Origin: Thermoplasmata archaeon
GTDB lineage: Archaea; Thermoplasmatota; Thermoplasmata; Thermoplasmatales; Thermoplasmataceae
Reading direction: 5' to 3'
DNA length: 8,190 nucleotides
Assembly: GCA_021790415.1 (NCBI GenBank)
Contig: JAJYDZ010000061.1
Span: 1-8,190 of the forward strand
Both the position numbers and the translations under genes were made by a program. The notes under the pieces were generated by a model. That model saw only the letters and a program-made list of their open reading frames with translations, was not told the origin of the DNA and made no database searches. How positions within the stretch are numbered: position 1 is the stretch's first letter; each line of letters opens with the position of its first letter. Shown piece by piece: positions 1 through 6,011 of the stretch.

Positions 1-513
1 AGGTTTGAAGAGATAGTTCTTAACCCTGTAGAATTCACTTATGGACGGAGAAACAGAAACAATATCTCTGACTGCTCGTTCTAGTTGTTCATCAGTTTTG
101 TGTAGTACGTTCACTGAAATCGTGGGGTGCAAACCCAGTGGTCCCAACCCAAGACCTCTTTGGACCAGTTCAACTCCATCAATTTTAAATATTTTTTGAA
201 CCTGGGTTTCACTTAAATATAAATCATCCGTAAACAAAACAGAAGTCATTGAACGTGAGAAAAGGGCTGGATCTATTATAAATCTGGGGATCATGGCGCC
301 AATAACTTTCTGATAGTGCTGAAAAACTGAATTCTTGGAGGGAATTTTAGAAGACACTCTTCCCACACTGGTGTTTCTTTTCTGGCCGGATATTGCTTGA
401 TAAAGCCAATAAGCAGTAGGACGGCGTGAATTTTCATACGGCCATTTCATATGAGCATCGTCACCCGGCCACTGCAAGCGTCTTATTATATCTATGATTA
501 GAGATTCATTCAC
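1..513 (-). CDS. Unrecognised protein, possible helix-turn-helix regulator; 3' end missing
   Basis: An open frame of 171 codons runs from a GTG at 511-513 to the left edge with no stop, so the C-terminus is outside the window. An in-frame stop at 538-540 limits the start. GTG is chosen because a TATA-like stretch lies about 26 bp upstream, as expected for a leaderless mRNA. Residues 1-75 are basic and helix-rich, with RRPTAYWLYQAI at 30-41 and a VGRVSSKIP stretch at 50-58 that could be a helix-turn-helix. Residues 76-160 look like alternating strands and helices (PRFIID, SMTSVLF, ETQVQKIFKIDGVELVQ, HPTISVNVLH, DEQLERAVRDIV), resembling an ACT/RAM-like ligand domain of Lrp-type regulators. I do not recognise a named family, so the regulator reading is inference. 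An enzyme or RNA-binding protein is also possible. That it is a real gene is supported by the long open frame and its protein-like composition. Confidence 0.7.
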   Translation of the reverse strand, partial: MNESLIIDIIRRLQWPGDDAHMKWPYENSRRPTAYWLYQAISGQKRNTSVGRVSSKIPSKNSVFQHYQKVIGAMIPRFIIDPALFSRSMTSVLFTDDLYLSETQVQKIFKIDGVELVQRGLGLGPLGLHPTISVNVLHKTDEQLERAVRDIVSVSPSISEFYRVKNYLFKP

Positions 514-530
514 GTTTCTTCTATGCAGAG

Positions 531-543
531 ATTTATATTATAA
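531..543 (-). promoter_or_regulatory. TATA-like promoter of the left-edge gene
   Basis: The minus strand reads TTATAATATAAAT from 543 down to 531. The box is centred near 538, about 26 bp upstream of the GTG at 513. This is the usual archaeal TATA-to-start spacing, so transcription would begin at or next to the start codon and the mRNA would be leaderless. No Shine-Dalgarno motif precedes the GTG, which agrees. Confidence 0.5.
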
Positions 544-580
544 GTTCCGACATGTATCTCAACATAAAAATATAGATCTT

Positions 581-588
581 AAAAAAAA
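581..588 (-). terminator. Oligo-T terminator after the surface protein gene
   Basis: The minus strand carries a run of eight T at 588-581, about 93 bp after the TGA stop of the surface protein gene. A second T5 run lies just beyond it near 570. Archaeal RNA polymerase ends transcription at such runs without needing a hairpin. It also lies just upstream of the promoter of the left-edge gene, where a stop between two genes of the same orientation would be useful. Assignment is by position and composition only. Confidence 0.35.
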
Positions 589-680
589 TTGAAAAGATGT
601 CTACACATTTTGGTATATGCAAATAATTTCAGACGCTCGGTAGGTTCATTTTCCTTTTAGAGGGGGTTAGGAGGTACCGC

Positions 681-2792
681 TCACCTCTTTTTCTTTATTA
701 TCAAGCCTGCAGTTCCTCCAATAGCTACTATCATTACTCCGATTGCACCGTATTCTTCCATTGGTGATATCGTAAAGCTTGAAGCTTTAATGTTTGTTGT
801 ATTAGTATAGGTTATTGTAATGTTCAAGCTGGTACCACTAACCGTCGCTTTGCCCAAAGGGTTGCTCACATTATATCCAGAGACTGTTCCAACAGTGTAT
901 GAGTATGTACCGTTCACTTCAGAAAAAGTGATCGAAGAAGATGTAGATGACTCCTTGCTACCATTCACGGTAATGAACCAATATGTTCCCGTCGGCAGTC
1001 CAGATTCGGTGAATGTTACTGAATACTGCTTGGAAAAGGTTACGGTTACAGTCTTTGTAGCACCGTTGACAGATACGGAACCGGTCGATTGAGATACTGA
1101 ATAACCCGAAACGCTACTAACTACGTATGAGTATGTTCCATTAGTAATCGTGAATGAGATTGTGTTGGTCGTAGAGGATTCTTTTGTTCCATTGAAGGCT
1201 ACTGACCACATTGTGTCCGTCGGCAGTCCAGATTCGGTAAATGTCACACTATATTTCGACACCAGTGTTTTAACTGTTGTCGGTATATTTGTTGATGTTA
1301 AATTCATACTTAATTTCATAGTTGCATTCTGCATCTGGGCTGCAATGTATATACCGGAAAGGGTGTCAATGTAGAGTGTCACAGTTAAATTTGGGCTAGT
1401 AAACTTAATTTCATCAGTCGTAAAGGTACCCATGGATGTTTTGTATGAAACATTGGTCGTTACCGTGACATTCTGGGCACTTGGAAAATTGTTTATTTCG
1501 CCCAAGGAATAAACTGCGAATGGGGAATTAGTCCACGAAATATTACTATAGGAACTGTTCTTTGGGCCGGTGCGGTTTCCTTGCGCCTCAAATAAGTGTA
1601 TGGTTTGTGATGTATCATTTATACTCAGTATCTTATAATAGAGATAACCATTAACTGTTTTGGAATTATTAGTGATAGAGCCGCTATAGTTAGTATAAGC
1701 CCCTACAAATGCCCAAATTGGAGGAGTTTGAGAACTGCTTGGATAAAAGGAGATTGAAATGTTTTGAGAAAAACCACTTACTTGTACCGTACCGTTAGAC
1801 GGTGATGCATAATACTCTGAAGGGGCTTTTACCTTGTAAGGATAAGATCCGTTTTGCAGCAAAAAAGAGATGACTTGAGAGGATGAGGACTTCATGGTTC
1901 CATTCACTGTTACTGACCATGATGTTCCAGATAAGAATCCTGTTTCTGTAAAATTTAAAGCATAATCTCGATTTGGTTTTGGAGAAAAAGTTACTGAAAT
2001 TGAGACATTACTACCCGATACTTGCGTGATTCCGTTTGAAGGAGTTGCGTGGTATCCAGAAACTGTCGTACAAAAGGTGTAATACCATGTACCGTTAATC
2101 ACCGGTAATGAGTAATTTGTGCTTGTTGTGTCTATGATATAAGTAAGAAACGTACCCTCATTCTCCATTGAGGCGTTTGCGATTTTTATTCCCCAATTCT
2201 GGACATAATTTCTTCCTGTTGGTAGTCCAGACTCCGTGACATTGATGTAATAAAGCTTACTAAATGTCACATTGACGCTTATAGAAGATCCATTTACTGA
2301 TACCTGCCCTTCTCCATAGTTAACAGGTTCTAAAATCTTCAAGTTATATTTTCCCAAATAAGCTCGATATTCATCTGAAAGCATAGTGCAAGCTCTCACA
2401 TTAATGGAATAATTTCCATTAGGAACTGAAAAGCTGGTTACGCTACGGCTCGTATAGTTATTCTGTTGAATGCTTCCGTTAGTTGAATCAAAAGTTGTAA
2501 ACCAGAATGTACCAGAAGGAAGACCGCTTTCAGTTAAGGTTACAGTATAATTTTCTTCAAGGAGAGGAATATTGCTCAACTTCATTGCTGAGCCCACGGG
2601 GAAATATTGAGGGCTTAAGGTTCGCGAGATAGCGGTATGTCCGCTTGCATCAGCTGGAACAAAAAATAGCAACAACATTGAAATTATTATGACAGAGGGA
2701 AAGAGCTTCTTTAGATAAATGCCTCTATTGATTTTCTCATTGTGACTATCATTAGGGAGTATTATCGTTATTGCCTCCAATTTCGCTCTCAT
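681..2792 (-). CDS. Secreted TESGLP-repeat surface glycoprotein, C-terminally anchored
   Basis: A 703-residue exported protein. A basic segment (LKK, 27-29) precedes a hydrophobic signal helix at about 31-47, with a likely cleavage site near ADAS (47-50). The end is a transmembrane helix at about 681-699 (YGAIGVMIVAIGG...) followed by KKKR, so the bulk faces outside and the tail is cytoplasmic. Five imperfect repeats begin with a TESGLP-type motif: about 81-180, 181-270, 277-350, 514-588 and 590-662. Each runs through NG(T/S)Y and SGY-type stretches to a VTFS-type strand, suggesting beta-sandwich modules. Residues 355-510 are a non-repeat, beta-rich insert of unknown type. More than 30 N-X-S/T sequons suggest heavy N-glycosylation. 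Repeats of this kind occur, to my knowledge, in surface and thermopsin-like proteins of Thermoplasmata. No protease active site was seen. A role in cell-surface structure or adhesion is inference. The ATG at 2792 is accepted, but the N-terminal 25 residues are poorly conserved in type and a TTG at 2780 is an alternative. Confidence 0.85.
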   Translation of the reverse strand: MRAKLEAITIILPNDSHNEKINRGIYLKKLFPSVIIISMLLLFFVPADASGHTAISRTLSPQYFPVGSAMKLSNIPLLEENYTVTLTESGLPSGTFWFTTFDSTNGSIQQNNYTSRSVTSFSVPNGNYSINVRACTMLSDEYRAYLGKYNLKILEPVNYGEGQVSVNGSSISVNVTFSKLYYINVTESGLPTGRNYVQNWGIKIANASMENEGTFLTYIIDTTSTNYSLPVINGTWYYTFCTTVSGYHATPSNGITQVSGSNVSISVTFSPKPNRDYALNFTETGFLSGTSWSVTVNGTMKSSSSQVISFLLQNGSYPYKVKAPSEYYASPSNGTVQVSGFSQNISISFYPSSSQTPPIWAFVGAYTNYSGSITNNSKTVNGYLYYKILSINDTSQTIHLFEAQGNRTGPKNSSYSNISWTNSPFAVYSLGEINNFPSAQNVTVTTNVSYKTSMGTFTTDEIKFTSPNLTVTLYIDTLSGIYIAAQMQNATMKLSMNLTSTNIPTTVKTLVSKYSVTFTESGLPTDTMWSVAFNGTKESSTTNTISFTITNGTYSYVVSSVSGYSVSQSTGSVSVNGATKTVTVTFSKQYSVTFTESGLPTGTYWFITVNGSKESSTSSSITFSEVNGTYSYTVGTVSGYNVSNPLGKATVSGTSLNITITYTNTTNIKASSFTISPMEEYGAIGVMIVAIGGTAGLIIKKKR
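989..1010. repeat. 22-bp exact direct repeat, copy 1
   Basis: This 22-bp stretch, containing GTCGGCAGTCCAGATTCGGT, recurs without mismatch at 1217-1238. The copies are 228 bp apart, which is exactly 76 codons. It encodes the TESGLPT core of repeat 5 of the surface protein. The identity at silent positions points to recent duplication or gene conversion of these two modules. Confidence 0.85.
1217..1238. repeat. 22-bp exact direct repeat, copy 2
   Basis: Second copy of the 22-bp stretch at 989-1010, encoding the TESGLPT core of repeat 4 of the surface protein. The corresponding bases in the three upstream units (for example near 2219 and 2515) differ at several positions, so only this pair is exact. 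Confidence 0.85.
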
Positions 2793-2797
2793 ATAAC

Positions 2798-2971
2798 TTA
2801 TTTAAAGATATTTGGGTACTTAAACCCAAGCTCCAAAATCTGAGCAAACATTTGCCGTAGAATTAGGTTTAAAGGATAAAAGTACCAATATGGGCTTTTG
2901 AAAACGTAATTTTTCAAGACAGTCTCCAACAAATTATTAGTAATTAATATTATGTTCAAAGGCCTCCTCAT
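2798..2971 (-). CDS. Possible 57-residue small ORF upstream of the surface protein gene
   Basis: ATG at 2971-2969 opens 57 codons ending in TAA at 2800-2798, five bases before the ATG of the surface protein gene. The product begins MRRPLNIILITNN and is rich in aromatic and hydrophobic residues (SPYWYFYPLNLIL near 26-38), with a basic C-terminus. I recognise no family. A good TATA-like sequence (CTTATAAAG, 2984-2976) lies only about 10 bp upstream of the ATG, too close to drive a transcript that includes it. In AT-rich DNA an open frame this long can arise by chance. It could be a small gene co-transcribed with the surface protein, a gene remnant, or noise. Confidence 0.2.
   Translation of the reverse strand: MRRPLNIILITNNLLETVLKNYVFKSPYWYFYPLNLILRQMFAQILELGFKYPNIFK
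2807..2824 (-). promoter_or_regulatory. Candidate promoter of the surface protein gene
   Basis: On the minus strand TTTAAGTA (2824-2817) is centred about 28 bp upstream of the ATG at 2792 and would give a leaderless start near it. Two further AT-rich boxes, CAAATATC (2814-2807) and TTTAAATA (2806-2799), lie closer and would place the start inside the annotated coding region. The last fits a TTG at 2780. The exact box is therefore undecided. Confidence 0.3.
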
Positions 2972-3017
2972 GCCTCTTTATAAGACTCTTCATAACAATA
3001 AACAAAAGGAAGTATTC

Positions 3018-3240
3018 ATGGACAAATTCATCAAATTATACTAATTAGACAATTTAGCTTTCTGGAGAAATCTTGAAGAATAAGTTTTAGAAGGATTGTC
3101 CTCAAGAAGCATTCTGGAGAAGCTCCATTTTAAAGCACATCCTAAGTTGGTTTAACAGAAAATTCTAATGAAACAAAAGATTCAGATAAGTATTCTTTGC
3201 ATGAATTTGAGGATTTCAAGGCCATAGTTTATGTTCACGA
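3018..3240 (+). pseudogene. Possible decayed plus-strand gene remnant
   Basis: From ATG 3018, which follows an AGGAAG motif, one frame gives MDKFIKLY, stop (3042), LDNLAFWRNLEE, stop (3081), VLEGLSSRSILEKLHFKAHPKLV, stop (3153). The segments between the stops look like normal helical protein, and each TAA is one base change from a sense codon. A second frame, open from 3146 to a stop at 3332, continues with a plausible stretch (SLHEFEDFKAIVYVHDILTLIG), as a frameshift would produce. I cannot name the family; a transposase-like ancestor is only a guess. A chance origin is quite possible. Confidence 0.2.
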
Positions 3241-3241
3241 T

Positions 3242-3276
3242 ATACTGACTTTAATTGGCACATCTCAAGTCAGTAT
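3242..3276. repeat. Perfect 10-bp inverted repeat with 15-nt loop
   Basis: ATACTGACTT at 3242-3251 is the exact reverse complement of AAGTCAGTAT at 3267-3276, separated by 15 nt. It lies 90 bp downstream of the aminopeptidase stop. On the plus strand an ATTTTT run follows about 15 nt later. It could be a transcript-end hairpin, a protein binding site, or one end of a lost element. Confidence 0.6.
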
Positions 3277-3330
3277 TGGCCAAAAACAATATTTTTCCCC
3301 TACTTCCCGAGGGGTTTTCATTTGCTTATG

Positions 3331-3340
3331 TTAAAAATAA
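3331..3340 (-). terminator. T-rich terminator after the aminopeptidase gene
   Basis: The minus strand reads TTATTTTTAA at 3340-3331, about 26 bp after the TAA stop of the aminopeptidase gene. A GC-rich hairpin (3297-3314) and another T5 run (3286-3282) follow. Together they form a reasonable archaeal termination zone. No gene is read through on this strand for over 300 bp. Confidence 0.35.
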
Positions 3341-3365
3341 GATTTTGAAAACCTTATTTCCAAAT

Positions 3366-5750
3366 TTATTTGAACCGTTCATTCAGTTTTTGGTAAATTT
3401 TAAGCTCTTCAACACCCTTTTCAATTCCTTGATTTATATCAGGTGTTTTATTCCTACTTACAAAATCATCTATTTTCGCCTTGTCGGTGAGACCAACATA
3501 TGGGATAACAGATTCCACGAATCTGGACTCATAACCGGTACCTCCATAGTATTTTCTGAACAGGGCAAGAAGGGAATCCATATCGTTAGCTATATTCTTT
3601 CTCGTCTCGGGATTTCTTGAAGCAGTGACAAAAAATGTTCTGGAATCCTGCTTTTTTATTTGTTGTGTCTTCACAAGATCCATGATCCTATTGTAGTTTG
3701 TCTCTCCCTTAAGCCATCCCATAGATGATATGAGTTTAACTCGATCCTCATCGTTATTCTGTTTATTCATGGACTCAACCAAGCTTTCGCTATCATTAGT
3801 CGCGATGGCATGCGCCGTGGAAACAGCTAATCTTAGATTTGGATCAATGTTATTGTAGTCCTTGAATTTCTTATCCAGTTCCTTTGCAAAACCTGCATCG
3901 AAATGAACAAGCGCTAGATTAACTCTCCCTCTCAATATTGAAATATTCGCTGACTCTCCGTCCTTTCTCTCTCCGAGTCTCTTTTGATGATATGAGAAAT
4001 ATTCTTTTCCAAGGGGCAATATCTTATCCTTTTTTTGTATGACCAAACGGAGTTCTGATAACTGACCTATGATTTCATTTATAACTGTATATTCTTCATC
4101 CTTTGAAAAACTTGTTAGTATATTTTTATAGGTCTCGAAATTAGATGCTCCTGAAAGCAGTGATGCAAAAGAATCTGAAAGAATTCCCCACTTGTCGAAT
4201 GAGTTCATTGAATTCTTTTTGGAAAGAACGTGTTGCAATAGATCACCCTCGTAATTCACACGATAGAATCCAGTGTGATTTTCATTAAATCTAAGGAAGT
4301 CCCTTCCATCAATGTCCATTTCTTTTTTATTGAACAATATGGATTCTTTCTTTGAACCTTCCCTGATAATTGTGAGAGGAATTGGCCATATTGTATCATC
4401 AGAACTTCCGTCAAGCCTGAACTTTTTCTGCGAAAGATGTATTTTATCTCCAGATTTCTTTGCTGTTATGATCGGATAACCGGGTGTTTTTATCCATGCA
4501 CTCATGACAGTGGAGATATCCCTCCCCGACGCTTTTTCTATAGCCGTCCAAAGATCGTTACCCACGGCATTTGAAAAACTGTTCTTCTTTAAATGGTTTC
4601 TAACGCCATCTCTGAACGCAGTTTCTCCAGCATAAGCTTCGATCATCCGTAAAATACTGCCACCTTTGCCATAGCTGATTTCATCGAATATTTGGGCTAT
4701 TTCATTTGGATTTTTAACTTCCACATCTATTGGATGGGTTTTTCTAAGACTGTCCCCATGTAGGGCACCGCTGGTCTGTGATATTATAAAATCATCGAAA
4801 ACATTCCATTCCTTGTGCCTTGCATCAACTGACTTAAAACTCATGAATGTAGCAAAACTTTCATTTAGCCAAAGGTCATTCCACCATTTCATCGTAACCA
4901 GATTCCCGAACCACTGATGTGCAAGTTCGTGTGCAATAACCTCATCAGCATTTTTTATGGCGGAAGCGCTTGATGACCCATCTAGATTTAGGAGAACCTC
5001 CCTAAACGTTATGGCTCCCCAGTTTTCCATTGCTCCGAAAGCAAATTCAGGAACAGCAATAAGGTGAAGTTTAGGAAGCTGATAATTAATGCCGAAATAT
5101 TCTTCATAGAATTTTAAGGACCCTTTAGCCATTTCTATTGGTATGTTTGAATCCTTCATATTTCCCTTTGCAGTAATCAAATAAACAGGTTTTCCATTAT
5201 AATCTCCTCTTCCAACATCATAGTGCCCAGCCCCCATATATACGAGATAGGTGGACATTTTTGGGGTTTTCATGAATTTAATTGTTTTTCTTTGACCGTT
5301 TTCCGTTATTCTCTCTTCGGGCATATTTGATATTGCATCAAAGTCCCTTGGAATATCTAGAGTTATGGAAAATTCAGCTTTATAGGCAGGATTATCTATG
5401 CAAGGAAAAGTGTATCTGGCTCCGGTTGCCTCAAACTGAGTTGAGAAGAATGGACCTGATTTAGTATCAGAATAATAAATGCCATTTAATGAGTCAGAAA
5501 CTTTACCACTATATATTATGTCAAGTTCAATTTTCCCCGAGAAATTTCCTAGAACCTTAAGCTCTTGCTTTTCATTGTCAACGCTAAATTCACAATCCTT
5601 GCCGTTTACCTTAAGACCTGATATTGAAAGACCAACAGAATCGAGGGTAATTGAACCATTTGCCATTCCAATAATTTTTTCTATACCTCGAAATGTCTTT
5701 TTATCTGTGTCCAAGTGAAGCTCTATATTATACAATTCAACGCTTTCCAT
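3366..5750 (-). CDS. M1 zinc aminopeptidase, tricorn-interacting factor F3-like
   Basis: This 794-residue cytosolic enzyme removes single N-terminal residues from short peptides. In Thermoplasma, factors F2 and F3 finish the breakdown of peptides from the proteasome and tricorn protease. Domains expected for the family are an N-terminal beta-sandwich (about 1-185), a thermolysin-like catalytic domain (about 190-415), a small beta domain (about 420-500) and a helical C-terminal domain (about 510-794). The exopeptidase motif GAMENWG is at 239-245. Zinc ligands are H274 and H278 in HELAH and E297 in LWLNESFA, giving the exact HEXXH-X18-E pattern, with catalytic E275 and transition-state Y360 in ISYGKGG. 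All key residues are present, and length matches the roughly 780 residues of F2/F3. Remembered F3 sequence shares SDSL-GIYY, FEAT-AR, MSTYL and the C-terminal IKKQD, so F3 is preferred over F2, though not firmly. There is no signal peptide. It stands alone; the tricorn gene is not in the window. Confidence 0.93.
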   Translation of the reverse strand: MESVELYNIELHLDTDKKTFRGIEKIIGMANGSITLDSVGLSISGLKVNGKDCEFSVDNEKQELKVLGNFSGKIELDIIYSGKVSDSLNGIYYSDTKSGPFFSTQFEATGARYTFPCIDNPAYKAEFSITLDIPRDFDAISNMPEERITENGQRKTIKFMKTPKMSTYLVYMGAGHYDVGRGDYNGKPVYLITAKGNMKDSNIPIEMAKGSLKFYEEYFGINYQLPKLHLIAVPEFAFGAMENWGAITFREVLLNLDGSSSASAIKNADEVIAHELAHQWFGNLVTMKWWNDLWLNESFATFMSFKSVDARHKEWNVFDDFIISQTSGALHGDSLRKTHPIDVEVKNPNEIAQIFDEISYGKGGSILRMIEAYAGETAFRDGVRNHLKKNSFSNAVGNDLWTAIEKASGRDISTVMSAWIKTPGYPIITAKKSGDKIHLSQKKFRLDGSSDDTIWPIPLTIIREGSKKESILFNKKEMDIDGRDFLRFNENHTGFYRVNYEGDLLQHVLSKKNSMNSFDKWGILSDSFASLLSGASNFETYKNILTSFSKDEEYTVINEIIGQLSELRLVIQKKDKILPLGKEYFSYHQKRLGERKDGESANISILRGRVNLALVHFDAGFAKELDKKFKDYNNIDPNLRLAVSTAHAIATNDSESLVESMNKQNNDEDRVKLISSMGWLKGETNYNRIMDLVKTQQIKKQDSRTFFVTASRNPETRKNIANDMDSLLALFRKYYGGTGYESRFVESVIPYVGLTDKAKIDDFVSRNKTPDINQGIEKGVEELKIYQKLNERFK

Positions 5751-5770
5751 AGCTCACACATCTTAATTCC

Positions 5771-5778
5771 ATAATTAA
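5771..5778 (-). promoter_or_regulatory. TATA-like box of the aminopeptidase gene
   Basis: The minus strand reads TTAATTAT at 5778-5771, centred about 25 bp upstream of the ATG at 5750. There is no Shine-Dalgarno motif between them. This spacing fits a leaderless transcript starting at the ATG. The box is AT-rich but not a strong consensus. Confidence 0.35.
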
Positions 5779-5797
5779 CTATTTCGTTAATATTTGT

Positions 5798-5940
5798 TTA
5801 GGACCATGTCAATGACTATCAACATAAAAATTATAAAACATAATAATTTTCTAACTCATAGAACACACATTCTTAATTTACGCTCATAATGATGAAGAAA
5901 AAACTATATGTATTGTTCTATTTTGATAGTTTAGTCCTAA
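5798..5940. repeat. Widely spaced composite inverted repeat in the divergent spacer
   Basis: TTAGGAC (5798-5804) and ACTATCAA (5815-5822) reappear as exact reverse complements in the mirrored order, TTGATAGT (5923-5930) and GTCCTAA (5934-5940). The gap inside each pair differs (10 versus 3 nt). Such mirrored motifs between two divergent promoters could be paired regulator sites, but chance in AT-rich DNA is not excluded. Confidence 0.35.
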
Positions 5941-5948
5941 CATGAATA

Positions 5949-5968
5949 AATTTTGTCATATCAAAATT
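5949..5968. promoter_or_regulatory. Dyad just upstream of the sua5 promoter
   Basis: AATTTTG (5949-5955) and CAAAATT (5962-5968) form a perfect 7-bp dyad with a 6-nt centre. It ends 12 bp before the TATA box at 5981. The size and position suit a dimeric activator or repressor site for the sua5-purE-purK transcript. No known regulator is recognised. Confidence 0.3.
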
Positions 5969-5980
5969 GAGAAATGACTT

Positions 5981-5988
5981 CTTATAAG
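5981..5988 (+). promoter_or_regulatory. TATA box of the sua5-purE-purK operon
   Basis: CTTATAAG at 5981-5988 is close to the archaeal TATA consensus. Its centre lies about 27 bp before the TTG start of sua5 at 6012, placing the transcription start at about 6010-6012. The mRNA would be leaderless or nearly so, which supports the unusual TTG start. Confidence 0.55.
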
Positions 5989-6011
5989 CGAAGAAACCAT
6001 AACCTATTAGA

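Larger units (their letters stand above)
807..2552 (-). repeat. Five TESGLP protein-repeat units (3 + 2, split by an insert)
   Basis: The repeat units occupy roughly 2552-2253, 2252-1983, 1964-1743, 1253-1029 and 1025-807 in coding order. Their lead motifs are LTESGLPSGT, VTESGLPTGR, FTETGFLSGT, FTESGLPTDT and FTESGLPTGT. Units 1 and 2 are longer (about 90-100 residues), while units 3-5 are about 73-75. Units 4 and 5 are the most alike. The DNA between units 3 and 4 (about 1730-1263) encodes the unrelated central domain. Confidence 0.8.
2793..3365. other. Gene-poor intergenic region
   Basis: About 570 bp separate the aminopeptidase stop from the surface protein start, both on the minus strand. 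There is no convincing full-length gene, tRNA or CRISPR. It contains the 57-codon minus ORF (2798-2971), a stop-interrupted plus-strand frame with protein-like segments (from 3018), a perfect 10-bp inverted repeat (3242-3276), a short GC-rich hairpin CCCCT/AGGGG (3297-3314) and T-runs near the aminopeptidase stop. The mix suggests decayed sequence rather than a compact regulatory spacer. Confidence 0.6.

Noticed and set aside
671..687. GAGGT/ACCTC hairpin over the surface protein stop codon
   Set aside because: The stem is only 5 bp and no T-run follows directly, so chance is the simplest explanation.
820..1374. Plus-strand open frames of 74-90 codons antisense to the surface protein
   Set aside because: They mirror the repetitive coding sequence of the minus-strand gene and recur with its repeats, without a promoter or start signal.
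681..2792. Surface protein as a thermopsin-type acid protease
   Set aside because: TESGLP repeats occur in some thermopsin-like proteins, but no catalytic domain or active-site pattern could be seen here.
2793..3365. CRISPR array, tRNA or rRNA in the gene-poor gap
   Set aside because: No regularly spaced repeats, cloverleaf with TTC-type arm, or conserved rRNA stretches were found by reading both strands.
3255..3620. 121-codon plus-strand open frame
   Set aside because: Most of it is antisense to the well-supported aminopeptidase C-terminus, its composition is hydrophobic and unstructured, and no start signal is seen.
5282..5718. Two plus-strand open frames of 60 and 79 codons
   Set aside because: They lie entirely opposite conserved N-terminal aminopeptidase sequence.
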